Origin: Eremophila alpestris peregrina
Taxonomy: Eukaryota; Chordata; Aves; Passeriformes; Alaudidae
Direction of reading: 5' to 3'
DNA length: 64,000 nt
NCBI GenBank assembly: GCA_009792885.1
Contig: WMCF01000007.1
Coordinates: forward strand, 12,952,112 to 13,016,111
In this document: positions 50,401-62,675 of the stretch, one piece after another
Position numbering within the stretch: the first letter of the stretch is position 1
Layout: each line of letters begins with the position of its first letter
Position numbers and translations under genes: made by a program
The notes under the pieces: model-generated
What the model was told of the DNA's origin: nothing
What the model saw: the letters and a program-made list of their open reading frames with translations, nothing else
Databases searched by the model: none

Positions 50401-53400
50401 TGAAATTTTTTATAGCATAGCCAGAGGATTAAAAATGACCAAAATCTTCACTGCACACAGACCATCACTGCCAATTTGATGTGCTGGGCAAGGCAGAAGT
50501 GGTCTACATTGAGAGAGATGGCACCAGCATTTGAGCTTTTGGAAATATCTACATGCTTAAGATCACTGAATTTTGGCTGGTCCAGCTGTGAGCAATTACA
50601 CACAGGTCTGATTTAAGCAAATGCAAGACTTTTGAAGCTTCTCCAGTTGAACACATACACTTAGAGACCTCTTAGATCACCAGCTGCTTTTACAGACCTT
50701 CCAGACTAAAGTCACAGGAGCTTTAAATAGATACCCAGTGGGTCTTTTCTGGAATAAAGGAAATGTGAAAGAGAAAACTGAAATAATAATTGTCATGTTA
50801 CCCAAAATGTAGGACATGGCATCCTTGCTGTCTTTGCTACAGTTACGAAATAAATGGGCTTCAGAATGAAAAATACCCGACTAGCACGCGATCAGTAGGA
50901 TAGCAGGGATGTAGAAAAAAGGATACATGAAAGAACCTTTTATGAGCTTTACACACTGGGAATCACAGTAGCATAAGTAATTGATAATATTATTAGCACA
51001 GTATACATATCAGCTGTCGGGATGTTATGAGGACTGAATCCAATCTCTGTTGAGGGAGTCAGGGTCAACATCATTAACTATAGATCCTGTCCTGGTTTAC
51101 ATATAGAGCCCTCAGGCCAAGTGTCTGCCAGATACATCTCTATAGATGTGCATAGCTATAGGACATACAGGGGGCTAATCACACACATCAGTAATAGACA
51201 ACAAGCTTTTGTTTATCTGAAGGTTTACTGGAATTAACTGATTAGTGTCAACTTGACACAATAACTTTTGTCTACAATGTAGTAGATCATTTTGATGGTT
51301 TTATTGATGGAGTGTTGACTAATGTAAATTGTAAGGGTAGTTGAATGAACTAGGAAACATTTAAGTTACACAGAAATTGAAAAAGCCACTAGCAAAAATA
51401 TATTTAAAATGTCGCATTCTGCAGCCTTACAGATGCTATGATAATGATAAAAACAACAATTAGGGAGAATTGAAAACAAAAACAGATACCACCTATTCAT
51501 AAATGTATCTCTTTCCTTAATCTTCAGATGATACCCTGATGTTTAAAATAACATAAGATAAATTTGGCACATGTCTTTCTGAAAATTAAATCAGTCCAGT
51601 AAAACAAAATAGAAAATGAAGTTAAGAAATGTATTTACCTGAAACTTGTACTGGTTCAATTTGGAATGAAAGTATGAGAAATATTTAAGAAAATTGTCTG
51701 TTGGGATAAAAATTCTTCACATAAATTCATTAGGTTTATAACAATACATTCTATTTCTTGGTAGGTATAGTTATTTTCTTCCAGGGTTAAAATGGAAGGC
51801 ACTGGTTTCCTCTGCTGGGTGTCAAATAGCTTTAATGTACTAGCCTGTGCTTTCTGTTCTCATGGTTTCACACTGTGTCTAGGAGTTCATGATTTAAAAC
51901 TACACATGATCATATTCATCATCCAACATAAATAACAACAGACTTCTTTTCTGGCTTAGCTATTGGATTTTTTAGTACAACTGTTGGGCAATCTCCTTTG
52001 AAAGTAAGCTCAGGAAATACAATGATTATGTTGTGAATGCTTCAAATAACAGAAAGATAGTATATGTTCTACTATGTTTATATTCTGCCATAAATATCAG
52101 AAAAATAATTCACATTCTCTTATAACTTCAAAATCACCTTTCTTCCCTTTCCAGGCAGAAATGGTTGTCCTTACAATAGCAAGTCAAAACCATTAAGCTA
52201 AGACAAGGGGGATACTGTGTGTCACAAGAAGAAGTAATTAAATTTAGGGAGTATTATCAATGATGCCCAATTCCAACCGTTGAAGCTGCCGTTAGTAACC
52301 CTGTCTGTCCCTCTATCAAAAAGCTATTTATTCTTCATTACTGGCCATCTCTGGGTTATAGGGATTCATTGTCATTGTAGTAACTTAGAGGAGGAACAGT
52401 TAGTGCAATGATGTTATGGAAATAGCCATTTCATAGCTCATGGGCAAAGCAGTATTGAGTCACAGCTTTCCAGCAGTTGTCAGCAATGGTGAAATCTTGT
52501 CTGTATCATCACCCTTGAGAATTCATTACATTTGTTTGGATTATATACGTAATAGAGAGGGAAATGGTGTCACTGGAGAAAGGCACAGTAGAGATCCCAT
52601 CCATGCAATTCCTGTAGAAGTCTGTATGCAAGGTCTGCAAAACTGGGGACACAACATGCAGTACCTTGGGGATGCAGACTGCCCATTTAGATTAGAAACA
52701 CCCAAACCAACAGGGTTCCACTTGGGTTGTAGGCAAAAGTGCAGTCATGCATTCCTCTTGATCTGTCCCAAAACTGCTACTGCCTCCTCACCAGACACCA
52801 GAGCACATCCCAGAGACTGAGGTTTCAAAAGGTTTTCTCTCACATGTCTTTAAATCTGAGGGTGTGCAAAGTAAAAACTTACATGGAAGGCAGTGAAAGT
52901 AAATGGATGCTTAGATAGGTTGTGCCTGTTTTGAAGAAACACAAACTGAATTTATTAATTTTGGGTGCTTTTCACCAAAGAACATATTGATGCATCCATG
53001 GCACTTCTCCTGTAACATCTAACTTAGCACTTTTTCTCCTCCATTCAAAAATGAATTTTAAACCCTAAGATTTGATCGGAGCTTAGTGATACTTGGCTGC
53101 TTATTAGACATAAACATATTCAAATCCATATTTGTTTGAAACTGGCAATATAAATTTATAAATATAAATGACTCCTTACTCGAAAAAATAGCTTTAAATG
53201 TTTGGATGTTTGGGGGTTTTTTGAAGCTAGGAGAAAAGGCCTCTGTTTTGGGAAGCAAAATGTTTCAGGTGGTTAACTCTAGCCTTTAAAAAGTCACTTG
53301 AGTGTTACAAACAAAAGAAGTAATTTTTATCCTGCTTTACAAAGAAGGTTCCAGCCAAACATTACCTTTCTTAAATGTTTTGGTTCGTTTTAAACAGGAT

Positions 53401-54240
53401 GTTAAAACATTTAGCTGTTGATTTTCGGAGGCTCTTATGTGTAGTTATTTACATTATAAATGTTGTATTATCATAAGATCAAGTCAGAAGCAGCTGAAAG
53501 GATGCAAAAGCAATACAATGTAACTTACTCTTGTGGAACAGCTTTCATGGAAAACATAAAATAACCTTTTACATGTAATTTTACACTTTTAAACATAATT
53601 CTCAATTGTGCACAGTAGCTCTCTGTTAAGCAGAAGTATGAAAAGAAATAAAAAACCCACTTCTGGTCTATACAAAGGCCAGGTACAACACACTACTGCA
53701 GTAGCATGGAGCAGGAGAATGGCAGAGGGTGACATCACTTTTCCTGATGGTGTCTGGGAAAGGTGGATTTTGTGAGGCTCTGATTCATTCCTGACAGTCC
53801 CCAAAGAACTGGGAGGAAGCAGATCTTGCAAGTGTAAGCAACAACTCGGAGAGACGTCAGGGACCTTTAGAAGATGCAGATGATGCTCTGTCAATGCAGG
53901 AACATGCCTTAAATGTGCAACTGAGATAGGAATCACATGTATACACCCAAACTGCATTTATCAAATTGTAGCTATTTCTATAGTGGAAGGAAGAAATCTG
54001 TTTAGGGTTTGTGCCATGGGATGTATGGACATTTTCACCATGAACTTCAGCACAACATCCTTTTGCTACAGCAAATCTCCTAGCTTCTTCACTGTCTACA
54101 GGGTGAAGGAAGCATTAGAGCTCTAAGCTCTTATATGAGAATTAATTTTTCCACTAATACTTCCTCCTCAGACCAATTCTGAATGCAGCTTCCTCATAAT
54201 GTTTCACTGGTTTTCATCCCTTTAGCAACTTGTTCATTCT
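44450..54240. other. AT-rich gene desert, no gene seen
   Basis: CpG-poor non-repetitive sequence. Frames up to 132 codons (for example minus 45983-46381 and plus 52440-52820) have no domain and no codon-periodic look. The stretch 46.70-47.25 kb is GC-richer and may be an old unrecognised repeat. No CR1 or LTR was identified. Confidence 0.5.
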
Positions 54241-54241
54241 T

Positions 54242-54255
54242 CTGCCCTCTGCTGC
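54242..54255 (-). promoter_or_regulatory. CTCF-type motif, near consensus
   Basis: The minus strand reads GCAGCAGAGGGCAG, matching 13 of 14 positions of the core CCASYAGRKGGCRS; only the first base differs. It faces the + strand motif at 7168, giving the convergent orientation preferred by CTCF/cohesin loop anchors. Occupancy is not shown. Confidence 0.4.
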
Positions 54256-55859
54256 CTCCTTCTTTTTCTCTGTGTACATGATTTCCAAGAGATGTCTGAA
54301 TGCACAGATCTCTCCTGCATACTTTTTGTTGTGCCTTAACTTTTCCTTCCAAATTACTTTTGCTGTCTCTTTTCTCATTTCACCAGCAACATAATTGTTG
54401 ACAGCTAAAGGTGCATATTCTCATTGTTGAGTACCTTGTTTGTAAACAGCACTGAAGAATCTTCTTGCACCTTCTTCTGCCATCCTGCTAGAGCTCTGAA
54501 AGGGATGGGATATGTGATAATGGAATATATTTCTTCCAAATTGTCAGTGATCTTACTGTGTGGAAGAAACACACCGCAGGTTTGTGTCCAGTGTAAACAT
54601 AGCTAGTGCAGAAGTTCAGCATACTAAATAATATGAAATACACAGGTAATATCTCATTCAAACATGGGAGTTATTTTGATCGCAAAATACTCTGCAGTCA
54701 TTAAGACCAAAGGAAAAATCTGAGTTAAAATACTTTAATCCACATTGTCCCACAATTCTGTATTGGATAGCAATCTTAAATTAGAATAACAAATTAAAAG
54801 CAAAGTGTCAAAATTGCAAATACTTATGAATTTAAAAGACTATTTATCATCATGATTGAATGACTTTTTGGGTTGGCATAAATAGAGAAGTAATCATGAG
54901 AGACATGTCTTGTATCTCAGTGTAATAGAAAAGATGTATATTATATAAAATGAGAAGGAACAAAAAGTTTTGCTCATCCCATGACTATAATAGTTGCCAA
55001 AATTTTTCATTGGTTCAAATACAAAGAACTTCATTCAGTAGCTAACAAGGCCTTCTTCAAGCAAATTCCTCTTGGCCTCATCATTTTCTCTACAGTTTTC
55101 ACAGTGTTACAGGCAAATCACAGCTGCCCAATGGCAAAATTCATCCTTCATGGTATACTATTAGATACACATTCACAGCCTTTGTAGGTCTGTGGGGGAG
55201 TGTGCCTATGATGTTATGATGTGCAAAATGCAGAATACACATTATTTAAAATATAAAATGAAAATGCTATTTCAATCACTGCTAATTTGCATTTCATATT
55301 CCCAAAACATCGTAATACTATTATAAGGTATTGATCCAAGCATGACCATTTGATTTCACATCAATACTAATATGACTTTTCTGTGATCTGTTGACATGTG
55401 GGATTTTCTGAGTGAAATACATACATACCAATATCCAACTATTTTCACTAGTAAAAGGGGATTCAGCTGTTCTGTGTGGAAAACTGTTGGTAAAAATGCA
55501 GATCATCTTGCTCCAAAATTTGAATTAGATTTTACTGGGAGACTAAGATTAATATTCTTACTTCTTTCCCAAATCTCTTTGATTTACCTCTTTGATATAG
55601 GGGTGTCTTTCTGAAACCTTTTTTTTGGCTGGTGTCATATTTGGTATCCTAAGCACAAAGTATGGGTAGCAAAAGCAGTTATGCCATTTAGGAGGAAGAG
55701 TCCCTCAAAATATCATTCCCATCCTCATTGTGGTTGTTCAGGACCTGACATAAACCCTACTGGAGCAAAAGCCTTCCACTGAACCTCTCTGAATTATGTA
55801 AACAATATAGTTTATCGTGAAACAGTTTTTGCTGTGATGATTTTTGTGTAGAGATGTCA
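54256..55859. other. AT-rich intergenic sequence, no gene seen
   Basis: Short frames only (up to 72 codons), no recognised repeat, few CpG. Confidence 0.5.
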
Positions 55860-55890
55860 AAATCATATGGGTCTCACCCCCATATGATTT
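55860..55890. repeat. perfect 12-base inverted repeat (hairpin)
   Basis: Arms AAATCATATGGG and CCCATATGATTT are exact complements around a 7-base loop. It is the longest perfect short-loop stem I found in the window. No flanking transposon was recognised; a CR1 fragment begins about 180 bases to the right. Confidence 0.88.
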
Positions 55891-56073
55891 CTTCTCTCCC
55901 ACTAGATAGCCAGACTGAATGTTACTCAAATAGCCTTCAATCTTTTCAGCAGCTGTTGAGCCACTTCTTCCTACTAAATCCCTGTTTTCAACATCACCCA
56001 AGAGTTCCAGCTGACACTATTCTGTTGGTTTTCCTGGTGGTTGCCAACTTGAAACTTACCCAGGATCAAGGAT

Positions 56074-56120
56074 AATCACAGAATAGTTTGAGTTGGAAGG
56101 GAATCTTGAAGAATACCATC
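56074..56120 (-). mobile_element. CR1 LINE, short 3' end fragment
   Basis: The + strand reads AATCACAGAATAGTTTGAG then TTGGAAGGGAATCTTGAAGA, the reverse complement of the CR1 3' terminus with a few changes. Only about 45 bases are recognisable, so this is a strongly 5'-truncated or eroded insertion, sense on the minus strand. Confidence 0.8.
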
Positions 56121-59100
56121 TTTTCTGCAGATATCCAGACAGAAATTCCTTTCCTCACCTGTATATGCACAGATGCCCAGAAAGCCAACACAGTCTGTGC
56201 TAAAGACAATGCAACATCTCCATTGATTTACCTGGAGCATGCCTGGACTTTATTGGTGTGGAAAATCTGAAGGGGAGAATGCAACAGGTCTGGGAAGAGT
56301 GCTATGTGCTGATGATTTTCAGTCACTTCACTATCACAGAGATCAGCACATAGAATGCAACTACTTTTATGTCACCTGACTATCTATAGGATCTGAGTAA
56401 AAACTAGCAAAAAATGGGTTTATCACAGATTCATCCCAAAATGAGGTATCTCAGTTTCCTTGCAGAAGCCAAAGGACTTAAGGAACAGACAGAGATTGCC
56501 ATTTGTGCCAGGTGAAGCATGCCTCTTTCTCATCACCTGCAAAGACCTGAAAATGGTTTACAACCTCAAAATCCAGCTAGAGCCATTGCTGATTCTGGAT
56601 TGCAGGGTTACTGACGGGGACTTTTCTGCCTTTTGCTATGTATGACAGAGCTGTGACCCTCCTTGCCCACACGGAGTTCATGTTGAAGGCTACCAAGAAG
56701 GTGAAGTTGGGGTCCAGTCCCTCCATGGGACAGGTCAATATAGTCATAACATTTACCTTCAATTTCAGGCACCATTTTGCTCCATACTTTCAGATGGAGT
56801 CCACGTTGCAGAAGGATAAATCCCCAAGAACTTCAGGCTCATCTGGCTTCAAAACTTCCTTCCAGCCCCACTGGTCTTCTAAACCAAACCTGGAATATCA
56901 GAAATAATAAAAGCAAAACTAAATCCAATTAGTCTACATTGCATAGAAGCAACATTTCTGCCCTTCCCCCTTCACCCCCAGCCCCTCAGTTGTTAGGTAA
57001 AAACTTCAGCAGGGCTGCAAAGCCTACCTAATATGAGACAAAGTCTAATGGCTGATCCACAGTAATTTAAATTACATTGTGTATCTGTTAGAGTCCTATC
57101 ATCTCCTGTGTGGTTCTCTAAATACACTGTGTACAAACACAATACATATTGGTGTATGTCCTACTATCTGCTTATTTTCACACATCACTTTATCTACTTT
57201 TGGAGATATCAGCATGTTTCAGTATACAATTACAGAACCTGAAAACTCAATTAATGTTTTATTTAACTGAGTATTAACTAAAACAATGTCTATAAATGGA
57301 CTAGAAAAAAAAATTTCTTACAGATTGTAAATGAACTTTTAAGAACTGTCCCAGTGCCAATGCTTTCAGCACCCGTCTGGATATAGGCAATTATTTTAGT
57401 GAATGGCACAACACAAGATCCCAGAGTACACACATAAACCCACACTTTTCCAAGAAAGATCCAAGCAGGGATTACGTAAAAGGTTTTAGTAAAAACTGCA
57501 GTTTTGTTCTCATCACAAATTATTACCCATTCATTTTGTCTGTGAATGTAAACATTTTTAAAAAATGTTTAAAAAAAGACCCTTCTTTTGAGACCCCTTC
57601 TCATCAAACATCATAGCTTATGGAAGATATGTGGCCAGCATAAAGGAAGACATAGTTTATATCTTACGGCTGCTTTTTATGAGTTTAGCTTTGCTTCCAC
57701 TTGTCTCCAACAAATGAAAACTTCTATATTGCCTTCCCTCTTCAGTAGTACTTTTCAGTCAGGTGTTTTTTCCCCGTTTTCTGACATTCTGTTAGAGGCA
57801 GTCTGTGTTTGACCACTAAGGATATGAATGCCCCCTCACACCCTTGTTTCCATTCCTTAGCAAAAGATGGACCTTAAATAACTTGAGTTTCAGTGGAAAA
57901 GGCTGTGGACTCATTTTGACTGCAGTAAAATGAAAAGCCTGTTGATTAGCAGGAAGGCATAGATACACTTTCCATGTTAGCACTTGGGGCTAACCAGTAA
58001 TAATTTCATCGGTTGATTTATTGATTGATTGATTGATTGATATAATTTTTACTGGGAGGCTGAAAATGACCAGCTGCCAATATTGTATCACTTCTATGTA
58101 GGGCCCCGGGACCATCCATCAGGAATCATTTGCAAACTGGAATCCCATTTGGAAAAAAAAAACTAAGCAGAGCAAAAGCTTTGATAAGCTGTCTTACAGA
58201 AATAATATAGCTGATACAATAAAAATAAGCAGCATAGCCACAGAGGGATGTAGCCAGGACTGGAACCACAGTGGTGATATTGCAGCCAAGAGCACTGATC
58301 TAGCTGTGGTCCCAGTAACAGCAGCTGATATGTATCCAGGGATTCTTAGTGGGAATGGAGCTCTGACTTTTAGCCTAAGCAAACTCTCTCTATTTGAATC
58401 ATGAAGGAAAATGTCCCAGTCCATTTGACTTGGTGTTTCTTGCTCATCATTTAAGGGTAATTACCATCAGTCTCTAAGGCATGCAGCACTGCTCTGACCT
58501 GCTGCTCCTGACAGCCCAACAGGGCTCGTTTCAGCTCTATGTGGGAGCTGCTGTATCCTCCAGTTAGCCAACACGGAGACCTTTGATTAAACAGCTTAAC
58601 ATTATTTCCTTCTGCTAACCCATTCCCTTGTGTGGGAGCTGGAAGTACCTTGCCTGAAGGCACAATGCATCCCTACAGGCAGGAATTCAGGATTGTCTAA
58701 CCCTGCCTCCCTGTCACTGGCTTCTTATTCTGAGAAGAGAGGCCTTTTAAACTTTCCAATGACCTCTTGACTTAGACATCGTTATCCTTCACTGTGGGAA
58801 GAACATACCTTTCCATCTTTTTTACTGTCTCGTTCAACCTCATTGGATTCATTGACAGAAACAGGCATAGATACATAAAATTGCTGTAATTGGGTCAGGC
58901 CATAGGTCTGGTAGTGGCCAGTGATGATTGCCTAGAGAAAGAAAAGAAGAAGCAGTGCACAAACAGAAGGACCCTTCCCTTTGACAAATCTTCTCTGCTA
59001 CCAGCAGTTTCAAGGCCATCAGGGAGCTGGAGTTTGTACCCAGACAATCAGCTTATGATGCAAATACTATAATACCAAATAACAGCTAATACAAAACCCA

Positions 59101-60440
59101 TTACTTTTTTGAACTCACAGATATTTCTTTCATTAAACAACACAAATGTATATCTGCAATTGTATTTGACACAGATTCTTATGTGTGAGTCATCAGTGTG
59201 TTTTGCTGTGCTTCTATATTTGCAAGGAGACAGATGGACTGGTCTTTTTTCCCATAATAAGCCCATAAAGTAATTTATTTTTTTATCAACAGGATTTCCC
59301 TAATTATCTTTTAAGCTATTTTCATTGTGCTCTCTCTCCCCTGTCCTACTCTGCTTTTTATCAGAGGGCTCTCAATTTCTATGATCCAATCCTCTCGTTC
59401 CTCAGCCCCATTACTGACAAAGGTATCACACACACTCCCTACCTACCTTTGTAACAAAGATCAGCTTACACAGGCAAGCTGCAGTCCTGCAAGCCGTTCA
59501 GCACTGTGGACCTGTTCTGCACATTGCTGAAATCACAGTTTAGTCTTTTAAAGGTTTTGTAAGGTTTGACCAAGTTCATAAGCTTAGAGGCAAGGTGCTA
59601 TAAGAGGCACTACTAAATCTACCCCAGTGCACAGCACATGTAAGCTCTGTAACTTGCTGGTTTTGCAGTGCAGTACATTCCTTCTACCATTTGAAATACA
59701 ATTCAGTCCCATTGTTTGTTCTGTATGTTGCTCTGCAAGAGCATCAAGAATCCCTAGAGATAAAGGTGCTAAGGCTTAAAAAAAAAAAAAAAAAAGCATG
59801 GTGTTCAGTGATATTCAATATCAGTATTCATGTGACTGTGAACAGCATTGCTTGCAAATCAAACTGTATCATTTTTAATGTGGGAGGTGTATTTCTTCTC
59901 ACTAACCAGTGCATGCTGGTGCAGATGGAGTCAGCTGGGTGCAGGTGGTTGGACAAGCACAACAAAACAGTTTTTCTGCTTTACCAAACAGACTTAAACT
60001 TGTGGTTGTGGGTTGTGGGTTTTGTTTGCTTTGTTTTTTGTTTTTTTTTAATTAATGGAAACAAAATCGAACAGTTTGTAAGGCAAGAAAGGCAAGGTCT
60101 CCTGTCTCCTTACTTTTGGGGATATGAACCTCCTTGTATTTATTCCATCAGGCAACAAAGAAAAGAAGTGTCCAGATCTGGGTCTCTCTGCCTGGTTGGC
60201 CAGGAGCAGCAGGAGGGCATCTCTGCTGGTGTCCGAGTCTCCTGCTTGCTGCTCTTTGCTTGTGATGACAGAAAGCTTTCACCCGGCCACATCTCTGATT
60301 CTGGAAGGAAAAGCAAAGCCTTCTCTTAGGGCTATTTCAGCTCCCAGGACCCTTGTGCTGCCCCGAATGTCCTAGCAGCTGCCCAACGAGCATTTCTGTC
60401 TTTCACATCCTCTTCCCCTGCTTACACAATCTGCAGCTAG
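56121..60440. other. AT-rich intergenic sequence, no gene confirmed
   Basis: Mostly CpG-poor. The interval 56.46-56.91 kb has two adjacent plus-strand frames (61 and 89 codons) of fairly protein-like composition that could be a decayed retroposed sequence, but I recognise no family. An A run is at 59778-59795. A 212-codon plus frame at 59.69-60.33 kb includes a poly-Lys run from that A tract and a Phe/Val/Cys-rich stretch from T/G-rich sequence; I regard it as non-coding. Confidence 0.4.
58013..58042. repeat. (TTGA)n microsatellite
   Basis: About six tandem TTGA/GATT units. Confidence 0.92.
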
Positions 60441-60445
60441 TATTT

Positions 60446-60486
60446 TCCTTTTCTCTTTTTCTCTTTCTTTTTCTTTTTTTTTTCCC
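60446..60486. repeat. polypyrimidine (T/C) tract
   Basis: Forty bases of T with regular C, ending in TTTCCC. It borders the left edge of the second CpG island. Confidence 0.9.
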
Positions 60487-60648
60487 TAATCGCAGAAAGG
60501 CCTCCCCGCCTAATCTAATTCTCACTCCTTTGTCACAAGCAGATGTCACTTTTACATCTGTGCGTCTGCTCAATCGCCCTGTCTCCTCCAGCCCAGCAGA
60601 TGTTGCCGCCGCCGCGGCCGCTGCGACCGAGGGGAAAAGCAAAGCGCA

Positions 60649-60662
60649 GATCCCTCTGCTGG
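60649..60662 (-). promoter_or_regulatory. weak CTCF-like motif
   Basis: Minus strand CCAGCAGAGGGATC matches 12 of 14 core positions but lacks the important C at position 12. It lies inside the CpG island and also points left, towards the + strand motif at 7168. Confidence 0.2.
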
Positions 60663-60715
60663 CCGTCTCCCGAACGTCACGGGTCTCGGCCGGGAGAGGG
60701 ACGGAGCAATAAGAA

Positions 60716-60782
60716 AGGATTACTATTATTATTATCACTGTTATTATTATTATTGTTGTTTTTATTACTGTTATTATTATTC
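60716..60782. repeat. (ATT)n imperfect triplet repeat
   Basis: ATT triplets interrupted by ACT, CAC and GTT. The array is AT-rich inside a CpG island. Confidence 0.9.
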
Positions 60783-62553
60783 CGTCTTCACTTCTTCCTC
60801 ACCATCATCATTACTATTGCAAATCCCCCCATCCCAAATGATTTGGCAACAGGAGACCAGCCAAGAACACATCCGGCCGCCTGGCATCCTAATCTAGCGA
60901 GGAGTGGGAGCCGAGCAGGCAGCGGCCGTGCCCCCTGCTCCCGCCAAACCCAGTCTGAGCAGCCGCTGGGAGCGGGGCAGCAGGACAAGAAGTGGGAATT
61001 TTTTTCTCCCGGGCGTGGCAGGTAGCCCCGAGACGCGCCGGGAACAGGAACGTGTACCCGCACTGTCCCTCTGTGGCCGGGGGACAGCCACCTGTCCCCG
61101 GCCCGTCCGGTCCCGTCACCCGACACGGCTCCGCACGGCTGCGGCGGTGAAGGGCCGGGCTCCGCGGCCGCGCTGGACTGCGCGCCCCGTCCTGCGGAGG
61201 CCCGCACCGCGGGGGAGCGGCCGCAGCGCGGTGCGGTGCTCTGGCCGCTCCCTCCCAATAAAGCAATGCCAAAGAAACCCCCGTCCGTATTTAACATTTT
61301 ATTCCGGCGGGTGGGATGGTCGCAGCCGGCCCCGGGAGGCGCTTTCCCATGGTCGGCGGTGGCCGTACAAAGGCGCGCTGTTCCCTGTTTTGTTCCGCTG
61401 CCTCCGAGCATTCCTCCCGCAGCCTGAGGGGAGCGGACCGGGCCCCTCTCAGTGCTCAAGGAGAGGAAAGAAAAGTGGCTTTTAAATACTCGGCGTGTTT
61501 TTTCTCCGGCACCCGGCCCCGTCGCGCCTCCAGCCGCTGCGCATCCCGTACATCCCGCTCATCCTGCGCGCCCCGCGCATCCGCGCTGCGCGGCTGGGCC
61601 AGAGTTTACGATCGAGACAAAAGGGCTCTTCTGGAAGGAGGGAAAGAAAAGAGGGGGTGAAGCAAACGGGAGGCTCTAATTCTATTTGTGTCGCCTGGAA
61701 ATCAGAAGGGGTTTTTCCACACTTCGCCTTGATTTGATTATTCCTTGGAGATGGTTTCTCTGCCCCCAGCCAGACGCGTGGGGGAAGGCCGCTGAGGCAG
61801 TTGGCCTATAGTGGGAATAATCAAATTACCCATTTGCTGCAACTTTTTCGGCAGAACCGCTCGCGTGTGGAAAGAACAACTGGAGCCCAAATCCCTCGGA
61901 GGGGGAGAGGGTGAAACCCCGGCTGAAAGGGGACGGGAGGGGCGAGGGGTGAGGCGAGCCATTCCCCGCGGCGGTGCGGAGGCGGCCACGCCGGGGACAG
62001 CGGGGCAGCCGGGGTGGCAAGCCCAGGGACAGGACAGGTGCCGGGGTGGCAGCGGCGCTGCCGGCGCGGGGCTCGATACCGAGCGGCCCCGCAGGCCCGG
62101 GCGGGGAGACAGCGTGGTGCTTGTGGTGCTGCTGCGGGGAAAGAAACGCGGCACAAAAGGTGCTCCCCAGAGGAAACGCACTCTGATTTTTTTTTTTTTT
62201 TCAAATGCCCTGTGTTGTTTGAGAGGGGTGAAGGCACCTCCTTGCCCCAAACACGTATTCATATTCATGAGAGCTCGGGTAAATAAAGACAAATCCCTGC
62301 TGTAGTAACACTTAGATTCACATCATTCTTTGGTGCCCTTTAGATTTGGGGGACAGAAGACAGATGTTTGCAGCGCTTTTCTCTTCTTGTCTGCTGACCA
62401 TAAAGGGACAACCATTTAGAGCTCGCAATTTGTTTCCATCCTCGCACGAAAACCGTGTTCACATTTATTTTCATTTCGACGGTGCACAAAAAAGTGTCCA
62501 CGGGCCATCAAAGGCCGTTCTTTATCAAATACACATTGTACAACATGCAACCG

Positions 62554-62588
62554 CAATAAAACTATCAGACCTCGCCATAAAACTATCA
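62554..62588. repeat. direct repeat with 21-base period
   Basis: CAATAAAACTATCA (62554-62567) and CCATAAAACTATCA (62575-62588) share 13 of 14 bases and start 21 bases apart, close to two helical turns, so proteins bound to both would lie on the same DNA face. Confidence 0.85.
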
Positions 62589-62661
62589 CCCGGATCCTCA
62601 GCGGCTCAAGAATCTTCTGCTTTGTTTTATTACCCACCGGTAACTCACAGTGACATGCCCT

Positions 62662-62675
62662 CCCCCCCCCCCCCC
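62662..62675. repeat. C homopolymer (14)
   Basis: Fourteen consecutive Cs followed by T and more Cs. Assembly length may be unreliable. Confidence 0.9.

Larger units (their letters stand above)
60540..62165. promoter_or_regulatory. large CpG island
   Basis: About 1.6 kb of GC-rich, CpG-dense DNA, interrupted by an ATT repeat (60716-60782) and an AT-richer gap near 61.64-61.85 kb. Frames up to 223 codons (minus, 60788-61459) and 193 codons (plus, 60904-61485) overlap, contain Arg/Pro/Gly/Ala-rich translations and lack any domain, so they reflect composition. An island of this size in a bird usually marks a promoter, often of a developmental gene. The gene itself, if present, would lie beyond the window or be non-coding. 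Confidence 0.6.

Noticed and set aside
59691..60329. 212-codon plus frame
   Set aside because: Its continuity depends on a poly-A (Lys) run and T/G-rich low-complexity sequence; no domain or supporting splice structure was seen.
60788..61485. 223-codon minus and 193-codon plus frames in the right CpG island
   Set aside because: They overlap each other, are Arg/Pro/Gly/Ala-rich from GC composition, and contain no recognisable domain or exon signals.
61811..62305. 164-codon plus and 184-codon minus frames
   Set aside because: Opposed frames in CpG-rich DNA with a shared T/A tract; composition artefacts.
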